Below the pieces are notes generated by a model. That model was not told the DNA's origin, made no database searches, and was given only the letters and a program-made list of their open reading frames with translations. Below, piece after piece: positions 18,536 through 27,352 of a stretch of DNA of 64,000 nt (its first letter is position 1; every line of letters begins with the position of its first letter). Both the position numbers and the translations under genes were made by a program. Source of the stretch: Pseudoalteromonas sp. Scap06 (GTDB lineage: Bacteria > Pseudomonadota > Gammaproteobacteria > Enterobacterales > Alteromonadaceae); the NCBI RefSeq assembly GCF_013394165.1, contig NZ_CP041330.1, positions 2,100,501-2,164,500 of the forward strand, given 5' to 3'.

Positions 18536-19162
18536 CTATCCCCTTTTATCATCATATTTAAACGCTTTGTATTCCGATCCGCTCTTTAATCCACAAGAAT
18601 GATTATGTGTATTCTTAAAAGTAATTGGAATCGTTTGGCCACAAGGAAGAACATTATAATTGGGTGGTAAATTTGGTCCACACTTTTGAACATCAAAGTG
18701 CAAGTGAGGGCCCCCACTTTGTCCGGTATTACCACTTAATCCTATAATATCTCCCGCTTTTACTTTATCTCCTTTTGATACAAAAGAACCATTTTCTGTA
18801 AGGTGGAAATATCTTGCTACTGAGCCATCATCATGTTGAATAAAAATATAATTTTCTTCCAAATCTTTATTATTTCCATCTTCAAAAACTTCTCGAACAC
18901 TGACGACCTCCCCCTCTCTAGATGCAACTATCTTAGTACCAATAGGCATTACAAAATCTATTGCAAAAGTACCTACCCCATTATTCGAGGCGCGATAATG
19001 CTCTGTAGCAGCATAAACACTTCTTGTGGTGCCCACTTCGTATGGTAACAAATAGACTGAATTTTCTAGATCTGGAAATACAGTGCAATCGACCACCGGC
19101 TTAGAGCAAGCAACTAAAGAAATAGGAATTAATAAAGAACTTACAACAAATTTTTTCATCAA
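18536..19162 (-). CDS. M23-like peptidase lipoprotein
   Basis: A 208-residue protein with a lipoprotein signal (lipobox LVAC, Cys about residue 19) and an M23/LytM-type beta domain: FAIDFVMPIGTKIVASREGEVV, KVKAGDIIGLSGNTG, and the zinc/catalytic HxH in GGPHLHFDV (about 156-158). The family cleaves peptidoglycan cross-links in the envelope. The first zinc His of the usual HxxxD motif is not in its normal place before IDF (the nearest His is in EHYRAS), so activity is uncertain; it may be a structural or activator-type LytM protein. It is the sole gene of its module, oriented against nth. Confidence 0.75.
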   Translation of the reverse strand: MMKKFVVSSLLIPISLVACSKPVVDCTVFPDLENSVYLLPYEVGTTRSVYAATEHYRASNNGVGTFAIDFVMPIGTKIVASREGEVVSVREVFEDGNNKDLEENYIFIQHDDGSVARYFHLTENGSFVSKGDKVKAGDIIGLSGNTGQSGGPHLHFDVQKCGPNLPPNYNVLPCGQTIPITFKNTHNHSCGLKSGSEYKAFKYDDKRG

Positions 19163-19276
19163 TACTTTCCTCTATAAAATGTATTAGTCGCTTAAAGTAC
19201 AACAAAGGTTTAAAGGTGTTAAAAATTAAACTACCAATCTGAGAAAAAGCAGATACCAAACAAAATTAGTTTTCAA

Positions 19277-19307
19277 TCTACTTTAATTACCTTTTGCCTG
19301 GCCCACA
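19277..19307 (+). repeat. Conserved junction box at nth copy 3
   Basis: TCTAC (19277-19281), 10 bases, then TTTTGCCTGGCCCAC. Same layout as at copy 2 with small base changes in the core. Confidence 0.6.
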
Positions 19308-19487
19308 ATCGCCGAAGACACCCATATCTTCCGCGTTTCTAATCGCACCAAGTTTGCCATGGGTAAAGACGTGGTCGCGGTTGAGCAACAACTCGAAAAA
19401 GTGATCCCCAAAGAATTTAAAGTCGATGTACTCCACTTGCTCATTATTCAAGGCCGTTACATGAGCACCGCCCGCAAGGTTAAATAG
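19293..19487 (+). pseudogene. nth 3'-end duplicate, copy 3
   Basis: An open frame of 65 codons (FAWPTIAEDTHIFRV...) ending in TAG. It keeps the nth frame but stops early: the four-Cys iron-sulfur loop is gone, and the tail reads MSTARKVK. Substitutions such as HHW to LHL affect conserved positions. This is more eroded than copy 2. Confidence 0.85.
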
Positions 19488-19585
19488 CGAACCACTAAAG
19501 TTGGTCAGAATCCCGTTACAGGCTCAAATTGCCTAGATATCTAAGCAAATCCATGCGCCTCACTTCATTTATGAGCACTAACCTC

Positions 19586-19670
19586 TGTATAAGAAAGGCA
19601 CTAATTTTTGGCTTCTAACGTCGGCTATACTAAAAGTCGACGTTAGAAATCTGTGCTCTTTTTTAGTAAA
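19586..19670. terminator. Strong inverted repeat, probable terminator
   Basis: TTCTAACGTCG (19613-19623) and CGACGTTAGAA (19638-19648) are exact reverse complements, flanked by a weaker GCAC/GTGC pair and followed by TCTTTTTT. A terminator is the simplest reading. It lies over 150 bases from the nearest stop codon, so another structural role is possible. Confidence 0.5.
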
Positions 19671-19801
19671 AATATCATGCTACGTTTAATCAATAGTAAC
19701 GGCTAATACCATGTTGATAATTTTGCGAAATAAACTAAATGAAATAAACTAAAATAGAACGACTATCTATCCCTTGTTTTATTCACTCTAAACTTGAACA
19801 A

Positions 19802-20812
19802 TTATTTAATCAATTTGTTATTATTTATCAAAAATTGTGTAACTGTATCAGCAAATTCTTCAGGTTGTTCTACCCATGTCCAATGCCCCGTTTGCTCTAA
19901 AAATTTAAGTGTTGCTGTTCCTTCTGGTAGCATTTTATAAAATCGATAAGCCATTGCTGGTGTAGTTTTCCAATCTTTACGTCCGTTAATAATTAAGGTT
20001 GGAATAGGAAAGTCTTTGAACATTTCTTCTTTAATAATAACGTCTTTTAAAGTGCCAGTAATTTTTACTTCTGGGTCTAAACCAGCCATATCAAAATATA
20101 CCTTGATATTTGAACCATCTCTTTTATCTCTTGAGCGGTATTTTCTTAATTTTGAGCGTTTTTCTGGGTCGTACCAATCAGACATATTACCGATGGCTCT
20201 GTTGTAAAAGGCTTTCATATACTCATGACTGCTTGTTAATGCGCCTTTTGCTCTAATCTCCTCTAGTTTCTCCCACTGTTGTGGAAAAAAAGTTTTTCTT
20301 AAGTACTTGGCGGCATCAACATTCATCTGTTGACTTAGTCCGTCAGCAGATGCGCTTAACATGATCAACTTCGCTACTCTGTTCGGGTAAGTTAATGCAT
20401 ATTGCACCGCTGGGATACCACCATATGAATGACCAGCTAGTACGAGTTCCGGTACATTCAAATGTTGGCGTAACGTTTCTATATCTTCAACAGTGATAGA
20501 TGGTGAGAACTTATCTTGAATCTCTCTTGTCGCTCTGCCTACACCAGTTTCATCAAAATATATAATTTGATACCCGTGTGGTTTTAAAAAGTCTAATGCT
20601 CCCCAAAATATGGTGCGAGAAGCACCGGGACCACCATTAATCATAACAATGGGAGTGCCTTCACCGTCTGCTTCATAGTAAATATGACCAAATTTACTTT
20701 TAACGAAGTTACCTTGACCGTAAGGTTTAGGTAAAGAGGTGTCGGACGCATTGGCTACCAGAACATTAATATGAAGTAAAAATAACAATGAGACAATAAA
20801 TGCTTTTAACAT
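19802..20812 (-). CDS. Secreted alpha/beta hydrolase, proline iminopeptidase-like
   Basis: A 336-residue protein with a signal peptide (residues 1-22) and an alpha/beta-hydrolase fold. Seen: the oxyanion-loop motif NGGPGAS, a nucleophile elbow GHSYGG, an acid in NGRKDWKT and a His in TGHWTW. The GGPG motif is typical of the S33 (prolyl aminopeptidase) group, but that group also includes esterases, so the substrate is open. It lies 41 bases after the serine hydrolase in the same direction, probably in one operon under the upstream ToxR-like regulator. Confidence 0.8.
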   Translation of the reverse strand: MLKAFIVSLLFLLHINVLVANASDTSLPKPYGQGNFVKSKFGHIYYEADGEGTPIVMINGGPGASRTIFWGALDFLKPHGYQIIYFDETGVGRATREIQDKFSPSITVEDIETLRQHLNVPELVLAGHSYGGIPAVQYALTYPNRVAKLIMLSASADGLSQQMNVDAAKYLRKTFFPQQWEKLEEIRAKGALTSSHEYMKAFYNRAIGNMSDWYDPEKRSKLRKYRSRDKRDGSNIKVYFDMAGLDPEVKITGTLKDVIIKEEMFKDFPIPTLIINGRKDWKTTPAMAYRFYKMLPEGTATLKFLEQTGHWTWVEQPEEFADTVTQFLINNNKLIK

Positions 20813-20853
20813 AAGTAATTCCTTTGAATAAATAATTTAAACAGTTGAATTGA

Positions 20854-22293
20854 TTAATCTAATTTTTGGTTAATCAATTCAATTGAGTAAGTTTGATCTT
20901 TACCCGTATTAACTTCAAAGTGGGTACCCTTATCGTCAAACTCAGTAATACCCACTTTATTTACCATCAATAGTCGCTGACCTTGTTCAGTGCTATAGAA
21001 AAAGACGGGCCATTGTTTAATGGCGGCTTTGTTTACGTTAAATGTGTTTAACCAACGCGAGTAATCAGTCATGCTATCCGTTAACAGGCATTTGTTTTCT
21101 TGGCAGCTTGCCGTACCTGTTAGGCTCGTACCGTTATTATTAATGTGATATTCAATGCTAGTTAATGTTTTAGGCTTGACGCTATCAATATAAAGGCCTG
21201 CTAACGCAAACACTAATTTATCAATTGAGGAAATCCAGCTACTATTGGATAAAAAGGCAATACTTAAATCATGCTCGGGATATATTGCTAGCATTGAGCG
21301 AGCTCCTGGTGTAGCTCCAGCATGATGATAAACTTTACGCCCATGTAAATCTTTAGCTATACGCCAACCAAAACCAACGTCAAAGTTTCGACTTGTTACG
21401 GGGTTTCCGTCTTGAGTTGTTGTTGGCGTAAACAGTAGTTGCTGGTAAGGTTTTTGAGTCTTTGCTTTTTTTAAGACTTCTCCCCCAAAAAAGGCTAAAT
21501 CACTTGCCGATGCATAAAGCCCTGCACCAAAAACGCTATACGACTTTTCGCCAAACGCAATTTCACTTCCCCCCATTTTACTTAGTTCATAAAGCCTTGA
21601 ACTGCGTTCATGAAGGTCGTTGATATTCTCTATCGCTGGTGTTTCGTTGCCTGACCAACGGGTAATAAAATTTTCAACACTCACTGTTAATGGTTGTTTG
21701 GTTATTTTCTCGTATAAAGCGCCAGCTAACGTATAGCCATGTGTAGAATAAAGATATTTAGTACCGGGGCGAGATAATAAGTCTCGATCCTTGAGTGTAT
21801 TAACTGCCTCAACAGCTGTATCGAAATGTGCGTCATAAATATCATAATCTTTTATTTGATAATGTGGCATTCCCGAAGTATGTGATAGTAATTGCCTTAC
21901 TGTGATGCTGTGATATTTTTTATTGAGTTCAGGATAATACTGTCCAATGCTGACATCAGGGTTTAGCTGATCATTATTGACTAATTCAGCTAACATGGTG
22001 GCGCCTATAACTTTTGACACACTGGCTAACCTGAACGTGGTATTAGGCTTGGCGGGTAGTTCATTTTTTATATCAGAAAAACCAGTGGCAACAGACGCAA
22101 CAAGTTTATCTTTATACACCACAGCCACTGAAAACCCGGGAACTCCAGTAACTTCATTCAAGCTAGTGAGCAGTTTTGTTAACTGCCATTCATAGCTTTG
22201 TTTATTATAGTGCTGAACTTCATCGTGATTTTTTGCTGTAGATTTTGGCATATTAATAATACATGCCAGTAAAATAAATAATGGTATTTTCAT
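20854..22293 (-). CDS. Beta-lactamase-fold serine hydrolase, class C type
   Basis: A secreted penicillin-binding-protein-like hydrolase of about 479 residues. The nucleophile motif is SVSK in FRLASVSKVIG, the second motif is YST in place of YxN, and the third reads HHAG (replacing KTG), a combination seen in esterase/peptidase-like members. I chose the ATG at 22293: it is preceded by GGAG at a good distance and gives a clean signal peptide (MKIPLFILLACIINM). An ATG seven codons earlier has no good Shine-Dalgarno. The C-terminal ~110 residues form a separate beta-rich region. It probably acts in the periplasm; substrate unknown. Confidence 0.8.
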   Translation of the reverse strand: MKIPLFILLACIINMPKSTAKNHDEVQHYNKQSYEWQLTKLLTSLNEVTGVPGFSVAVVYKDKLVASVATGFSDIKNELPAKPNTTFRLASVSKVIGATMLAELVNNDQLNPDVSIGQYYPELNKKYHSITVRQLLSHTSGMPHYQIKDYDIYDAHFDTAVEAVNTLKDRDLLSRPGTKYLYSTHGYTLAGALYEKITKQPLTVSVENFITRWSGNETPAIENINDLHERSSRLYELSKMGGSEIAFGEKSYSVFGAGLYASASDLAFFGGEVLKKAKTQKPYQQLLFTPTTTQDGNPVTSRNFDVGFGWRIAKDLHGRKVYHHAGATPGARSMLAIYPEHDLSIAFLSNSSWISSIDKLVFALAGLYIDSVKPKTLTSIEYHINNNGTSLTGTASCQENKCLLTDSMTDYSRWLNTFNVNKAAIKQWPVFFYSTEQGQRLLMVNKVGITEFDDKGTHFEVNTGKDQTYSIELINQKLD

Positions 22294-22362
22294 ATCATGC
22301 TCCTTTTTTTTCATTGAGCATGAGTTGTTAAAAAAGCGCGAGTTAATAAAGGTTATGAATGG

Positions 22363-23283
22363 TTATGCTGGGTTAGCAAGCGCCTTTAACACTGACCAGA
22401 TAGGGTCTTTAGCATATTCACGTTGCTGTTTATTTAAATACAATTTCCCAGATGACATTAACGATTCAATGCCATTCAATTGTGATTGTAATGCTTGAAG
22501 TAACGATGACGTTGATGACATAGAAAACGAACTAGTCCGTAATATTGTTGCGGTAGTTGGCTCTACTATGCTTAGCTTTATTGTCGTGTTGTTGTTTACT
22601 TCTATCACTTCAAAATAACTAATTAATGCAAGCCGATCTTTTCTTGCTTGTAATGGTAAGACTAACTCTTTTCGTTGCTTTGATAATATGAGTTGAAGAC
22701 GCTGTTCTTCATTTGCTTGGCTAAGCAAATCATTCCATGTTTGATAAATACTTAACGCATTCTCAGGCATTTCATTAAGGGGGGTATTACTCCATAGCGC
22801 AATCCGATTGTTACTTGTCGCTTTGTCATTATTCGTTGATTGAGTCACGTATATTAATATGATTATTGTCATTAACAGCGCCACAAACGTTATACCGAAC
22901 ACTTTTTTGTTTAACCGAGGAATTTTATCTGTGTGTACGTTGGGTGTCGGTTCAGGAACAAACGTTTGATCGATTGGCATGACCTCTCGCTCAATTAGTA
23001 ATCGGTACCCTTCCCCCCTTACCGTTTGAATTGAAAGGCCTTTTATTGTTGATTGCTCTAGTGACTTTCGTAAAACAAATACTCGCTGTTTTAAAGTGTC
23101 AGGACTAATAACAGTGTTAGGCCAAACACTTGTCATGAGCGTTTTATTTGATACAACGAGTTCTGGTGTTTGTGCCAGCGTGAACAGTAATTTAAAACTT
23201 AACGGATTTAAAGTCACTGATTGATTATCTTTAGTGACAACATATTTTATTTCGTCAAATTTTATCGTTTTACTCTCTGTCAT
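22363..23283 (-). CDS. ToxR/CadC-like membrane winged-helix regulator
   Basis: A 306-residue protein with an N-terminal OmpR-type winged helix (about 8-98; motifs LNPLSFKLLFTLA, ISPDTLKQRVFVLRKSL and IQTVRGEGYRL), a single membrane segment (about 129-148) and a periplasmic C-terminal domain without a recognised fold. The architecture is that of ToxR/CadC one-component sensors, which read an envelope signal and bind DNA directly. It is the first gene of the leftward trio and probably controls the two exported hydrolases beyond it. Confidence 0.85.
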   Translation of the reverse strand: MTESKTIKFDEIKYVVTKDNQSVTLNPLSFKLLFTLAQTPELVVSNKTLMTSVWPNTVISPDTLKQRVFVLRKSLEQSTIKGLSIQTVRGEGYRLLIEREVMPIDQTFVPEPTPNVHTDKIPRLNKKVFGITFVALLMTIIILIYVTQSTNNDKATSNNRIALWSNTPLNEMPENALSIYQTWNDLLSQANEEQRLQLILSKQRKELVLPLQARKDRLALISYFEVIEVNNNTTIKLSIVEPTTATILRTSSFSMSSTSSLLQALQSQLNGIESLMSSGKLYLNKQQREYAKDPIWSVLKALANPA

Positions 23284-23504
23284 GAGGGTTAATTCATCCT
23301 AAAATAACTCATATTATATGTTTCACTAAAATTGTATCAGCTCATCATCAGTGATGAATACAGTTAGGGTTAGCAATCCTGTTTTTTAGTCGAAACTTTT
23401 TTATCTTTAATTCATTAAGGTTTAATATTTCAATTGCTATAAACTTCTTATACCGAATTTGTTATAAATCGGTTAGATTTAAGTACAAGTAAGAATTTCA
23501 ACCA

Positions 23505-23534
23505 TCTACATAGCCACCTTTTGGCTGGCCTACT
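23505..23534 (+). repeat. Conserved junction box at nth copy 4
   Basis: TCTAC (23505-23509), 9 bases, then TTTTGGCTGGCCTAC. Same layout as at copies 2, 3 and 6, one base shorter. Confidence 0.6.
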
Positions 23535-23761
23535 ATAGCCGTGGATATCCATATATTTAGAATATCGAACCGTTCAAAATTGGCCACTGGTAAAATGTCT
23601 ATTTTGTGCAAATGCTGTTAAAAATAGTCCCTGCCGAATTAAAAGTGGACGTTCATCATTGGCTTATTCTGCACGGTCGTTATGCTTGTGTAGCCTGTAA
23701 ACCTATATGTGGTGCGTGCATCATTGAAAACTTGTGTGAGTATAAAGCTGAGACAGAATAA
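23520..23761 (+). pseudogene. nth 3'-end duplicate, copy 4
   Basis: 242 bases aligning to the whole nth 3' end but with a net four-base loss near the middle, causing a frameshift and an early TAA after about 36 codons. The iron-sulfur Cys region is still readable in another frame (tail ending AETE). It shows many more substitutions than copy 2. Confidence 0.88.
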
Positions 23762-23776
23762 TCTTTGTTTTCTACT

Positions 23777-24961
23777 TTAAACTTTAGATTCATTCACTCT
23801 AGACATATTTTGCTTATTTTCACGCTTCAATTTTCGGTACGCAGATGGACTATAACCCACTAATTTTTTAAACGCAGTATTGAATGTCGATTTTGAATTA
23901 AATCCGGCATCGAAGGCAATATTCGTAATTAATTTATCACTATTATCTAAAGCCTTTTTGGCTTCTTCGACTCGAAAACCATTAATAAATTGAAAAAATT
24001 TGGTGTTTAAAAATTGAGAGAGTGTTTCTGAAATATGGTTTTCAGTTTCAGATATGCATTCAGATAGATTTTTTAGCGATAAGTCATCTTGCAAAAACAG
24101 CTTATCTTTTTTCATTGCATGTTCAAGCTTTGACGCTATAAATTGCATTTTTTCAGTACTAAGTAATGCAGCTCTTGTTTGACTTTGAGACGGCTGACTA
24201 GTGTGAGGTATCCCTTTTTCAGAGTCAGTAAGAACTTTTTGGCTTAAAGCCTTATGGATAAAAATAGCCAAAGCTATAACCTCCAATATTGGCAGCACAA
24301 CACCAGAGCCATACCAGTGTATACCCAAGGCACCGAGTGAAAACTCAATGGCATACAATAACCATGTAGCCCCCCATATAAACAATATGGGCCTAAACCA
24401 CACCAATGAACTATGCTCTATTTCAGAAAAGCGCTCCATCAATTGTCGACGATGAACGTTATGAAGCTTTAAGGCTGCCACTAAATAAAAAAGCGTATAA
24501 AAAATAAAAACTGACGTAGTGAATAAACAGGTAAATACTGCAATTTTCCAAAGGTCAGGATCTCTCGTTGAAGGAGTGGCCAGCGCGAGCTTCTCTGCTG
24601 GAGTGATCATAAATATAAAAGGGACCATACCTAATAAAACAATAATAGGACCAGAGAGCGCTAATGTTTTAAGGCTTTTATTGGCGACTTTATCAGCTGA
24701 CATAGAGGCATGTGCATAATAATATAGAGCAGGCCCAAGTAATACACGAAGCGGAAACTGAAGACCTGCTATACCCGGAGCATAAATATATGCGCCAGAA
24801 TGAATAAATAGCTCCCCCGCTAAATGCACCATTAATAACAACAGTAAACCTTTCAGAAAAACATTTTGCTTTTGCTTTGGCCTTTTAAGAACATCAAGCA
24901 AAGCAATAAGTGTCATTCCTATCATGCTAGAATATAATATTGTCGGTAAAAGGTTAACCAT
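23777..24961 (-). CDS. AraC-family regulator with membrane sensor domain
   Basis: A 394-residue protein with about seven hydrophobic segments in the first ~235 residues and an AraC-type double helix-turn-helix at the end (about 275-375; second HTH with ITNIAFDAGFNSKSTFNTAFKK and YSPSAYRK). Membrane-embedded AraC proteins of this type are thought to sense lipophilic or envelope signals; the ligand is unknown. It is separated from the DUF4386 gene by 270 bases in the same direction and may or may not control it. Its 3' end lies 15 bases from nth copy 4. Confidence 0.85.
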   Translation of the reverse strand: MVNLLPTILYSSMIGMTLIALLDVLKRPKQKQNVFLKGLLLLLMVHLAGELFIHSGAYIYAPGIAGLQFPLRVLLGPALYYYAHASMSADKVANKSLKTLALSGPIIVLLGMVPFIFMITPAEKLALATPSTRDPDLWKIAVFTCLFTTSVFIFYTLFYLVAALKLHNVHRRQLMERFSEIEHSSLVWFRPILFIWGATWLLYAIEFSLGALGIHWYGSGVVLPILEVIALAIFIHKALSQKVLTDSEKGIPHTSQPSQSQTRAALLSTEKMQFIASKLEHAMKKDKLFLQDDLSLKNLSECISETENHISETLSQFLNTKFFQFINGFRVEEAKKALDNSDKLITNIAFDAGFNSKSTFNTAFKKLVGYSPSAYRKLKRENKQNMSRVNESKV

Positions 24962-25233
24962 CGAACTTACCTAAGATAAAAGATTTATAATTTCTTTTAA
25001 TTATAAATCTAAACTCTAACTAACACTACCTATTGTCAACTAAGTAGATTTATACTCACTAGCCTCTCCAGTAATTATTTGTGTCATTAGCTAAGCTAAT
25101 TCGTAATAAATAATAGGTGAAGTTAAGTACTTTTATTTCGATAAATAACTTCTGTGCTCTCCTAATTTCTTTATCTACTAATGTTGGGTCCATAGGAAAA
25201 AATAATACCCACCTTAATTAAATTGAAAATATA

Positions 25234-25905
25234 CTATTTTTTCGGACTATTTTCTAAATTAAAGCCTTTAACAAATAACCAAAATGGTAGTAACAACTCA
25301 AATAAAGCCCCTGGAAGGTATAACCATTGTCCGCCCAAATTCATCCCAAAAAAACCAAAAAGTATTTTTAGCAATAAAGCAAAATAGCCAATCATTCCTA
25401 ACACCGAAAATCCACGCGGTACAAGTCGGTATTGATAAAAGTTTGCGCATAGAACAAAGCCACATATTGCCAAAGGGATCATGCCCATTTGAAAGTCATA
25501 ATAGCGCTCAGCTCTAAGAACAGTCGCCATAGTGTGCAAGTAATCAACATTACTAACGGTCGTTTCAACGAGCTCCTTACTTATCCTCATCATTGACAAT
25601 AGAGCGACAGCACCTATTAGTAACATAACTGCTTCAACAAGCCTAAATGCTACATAGCAAACTGCAATACGCTCACTATATTGTTTGATAATGGGGTAAA
25701 TAATTATTGCCATCCCCACAACAGCCGCTGAATTTATGAACTCTAATAGCACTGCCGTGGTTACCGTAAGCTTATTAGCAAAAAGTTGCTCAAGGTAGTC
25801 CGGTGAACTAACCAACTCCGCAATGAGTGAACTAGCCGTCATGTATGAGAATGATGAAATTAGCCATAATACGCCCACTAAACGAGCAGCGGTTAAACTA
25901 GACAT
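25234..25905 (-). CDS. DUF4386-family membrane protein
   Basis: A 223-residue protein with six hydrophobic segments and the DUF4386 look (AARLVGVLWLISSFSYMT start, LLEFINSAAVVGMAIIIYPI, AFRLVEAVMLLIG). The function of the family is unknown; it is frequent among accessory genes. The frame starts ATG with a Shine-Dalgarno-like AAGGAAA upstream. Confidence 0.75.
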   Translation of the reverse strand: MSSLTAARLVGVLWLISSFSYMTASSLIAELVSSPDYLEQLFANKLTVTTAVLLEFINSAAVVGMAIIIYPIIKQYSERIAVCYVAFRLVEAVMLLIGAVALLSMMRISKELVETTVSNVDYLHTMATVLRAERYYDFQMGMIPLAICGFVLCANFYQYRLVPRGFSVLGMIGYFALLLKILFGFFGMNLGGQWLYLPGALFELLLPFWLFVKGFNLENSPKK

Positions 25906-26250
25906 AATGTGTTTCCTTAAAGTTATAAATATTCAAAGTTATTTCTTACCTTTTTTTGGTTTTTAACATTGATTATCGTTTTATAGTTAGGTTGGGCAAT
26001 TTAGCCATTTAGGCGCGCGTTGACGACCAAATGGGCCTATTCGAACGTATTATTTATTAAAATTGTTTTTTATTACTTCCTGTAGGTCATTATTATTTAG
26101 CCTTTTCAATACTCTATATAAACCGCTACACAACTATTGATGATATATATTTCAATATAGTTAATAAGTAATTGTGAGATGACTAGAATGAAGCACTCTT
26201 TGATATAAACTTAGGTCTAATCCAACTAACTATATCTCTCATTTATCAGC
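25906..26250. other. Non-coding spacer in element 4
   Basis: No gene seen. It holds an imperfect inverted repeat around 25998-26040 (GCCATTTAGG ... CCAAATGGGC) with a GCGCGCG centre, and then AT-rich sequence to nth copy 5. The DUF4386 promoter should be in the first part. Confidence 0.4.
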
Positions 26251-26257
26251 ACTATCT

Positions 26258-26425
26258 TTTAGTTGTGCCGACAATCAATGTAAAAAAGTGACCCCAAAAT
26301 AGTTCAAAGTGATTGTACACGACAGGCTCATTTTACATGGCCGCTACGTGTGTACTGCACGAAAGCCCAAATGTGGCAGCTGTATTATTGAAGATTTATG
26401 TGAGTTTAAAGATAAGACTGAATAG
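26258..26425 (+). pseudogene. nth 3'-end duplicate, copy 5
   Basis: Begins TTTAGTTGTGCCGACAATC, a decayed form of the core, then an internal deletion joins it to the KVIPKEF region. The last ~100 bases, including the iron-sulfur Cys segment and the terminal GATAAGACTGAATAG, still resemble copy 2 closely. Several stops interrupt the frame. Confidence 0.85.
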
Positions 26426-26708
26426 CTCCCACCTGTTAAGGTACGAAAGCGGACGTTAGCTTTGGCTTACCCAGTGTCAAGTTGCGACATAGCTGGCTTA
26501 AGTTGTGTCGATTTCCCCCCAAAAAAAGAACTGATAGGTAGCAAACTGATCTTTTAAATAAATTAACCACAAGATGTGCCTAGTAAACTTATAACGATTC
26601 ACTCACTTCTTTTAGCAGCTAAGTGTGCTCGTTGAATGGCTCAGGGGTTATGCTGGCGTAGTAACTGTCTTCAGTAAATTAATGTTACATCTATATTCTT
26701 GCAGGGGG

Positions 26709-27263
26709 TTATGAAGCAACCCCACTCTTGAACGATAAAAAAGCTAAATGTGCTGCCTTACCTGAACTGTAATTATCTAGATGACTCATCTTGTAACCTG
26801 CGTACAATAAACCTTCAAAAAAATAAAAAACCCAATCAACACAGAAGTGCTTACTTAATAACCCCTCATCTTTCGCAAGTTTTATCAATTCTCGTATCTC
26901 GTTATCTTGCTGTTGCATACGAACTTGAAGCTTTTCACTTTTCTGAAACATCTTCTCGAACTTTTGCAAAAAAGCGAATTCCTCGTATAACGGCAAAGTA
27001 TTTTCGAATACAAGCCTAATAGCATCCAATGAGTCTTTAGCTTTATTTTCAACGGACATATTTACTTCGTCAAAGCGGTCTAAACAATATAACGCAATCT
27101 CTTCTTGAAGCGCTTCCTTATGCTTAAATTGGCGGTACACCGTTGCTCTACCAACTTCAGCCCTTTTAGCCACGTCAACTAGCGTTGAATCCTCATTTTG
27201 AATAAACAGTTTTAACCCCGATTGAATAATTTTTTTTCTCGAATTATTTGTTCTTGCATCCAT
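26709..27263 (-). CDS. TetR/AcrR-family transcriptional regulator
   Basis: A 184-residue repressor with an N-terminal helix-turn-helix (about 9-55; STLVDVAKRAEVGRATVYRQFKHKEAL) and a C-terminal ligand domain without a recognised subfamily. It is divergent from the DUF418 gene across an 89-base gap holding two matching operator-like palindromes, so it probably represses both itself and that gene. The inducer is unknown. Confidence 0.88.
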   Translation of the reverse strand: MDARTNNSRKKIIQSGLKLFIQNEDSTLVDVAKRAEVGRATVYRQFKHKEALQEEIALYCLDRFDEVNMSVENKAKDSLDAIRLVFENTLPLYEEFAFLQKFEKMFQKSEKLQVRMQQQDNEIRELIKLAKDEGLLSKHFCVDWVFYFFEGLLYAGYKMSHLDNYSSGKAAHLAFLSFKSGVAS

Positions 27264-27267
27264 TTTA

Positions 27268-27285
27268 TGAGACAGCCTTGTATCA
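27268..27285. promoter_or_regulatory. TetR operator candidate 1
   Basis: Palindrome TGAGACAGCCTTGTATCA, of form TGA-N-ACA-N4-TGT-N-TCA, just upstream of the TetR start. It matches operator 2, whose centre is 35 bases away. Confidence 0.6.
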
Positions 27286-27302
27286 TCTATTAAGTTCCAT
27301 TA

Positions 27303-27320
27303 TGATACAGCAATGTCTCA
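27303..27320. promoter_or_regulatory. TetR operator candidate 2
   Basis: Palindrome TGATACAGCAATGTCTCA, the same TGA-N-ACA-N4-TGT-N-TCA pattern. The two sites are also near mirror images of each other, giving a larger symmetric region between the divergent genes. Confidence 0.6.
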
Positions 27321-27352
27321 AAAGTTAAAAATGAATTCTGTGGAGCAAGAGA

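Larger units (their letters stand above)
18167..19292 (+). mobile_element. Putative nth-integrated element 2 (M23 lipoprotein cargo)
   Basis: Runs from the start of nth copy 2 to the start of copy 3. It consists of an nth 3' end, one leftward gene for a peptidase-like lipoprotein, and a right end with the TCTAC box. It has no recombination gene. At about 1.1 kb it is the smallest module. Confidence 0.5.
19293..23519 (+). mobile_element. Putative nth-integrated element 3 (hydrolases and ToxR-like regulator)
   Basis: Spans from nth copy 3 to copy 4 and carries three leftward genes: an alpha/beta hydrolase, a beta-lactamase-fold serine hydrolase and a membrane-bound winged-helix regulator. It is the largest module (about 4.2 kb) and has no recombinase. 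Limits are inferred from the nth copies. Confidence 0.5.
23520..26257 (+). mobile_element. Putative nth-integrated element 4 (AraC regulator and DUF4386)
   Basis: The stretch from nth copy 4 to copy 5 carries two leftward genes with a gap between them. No recombination gene is present. Limits are inferred from the nth copies. Confidence 0.45.
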
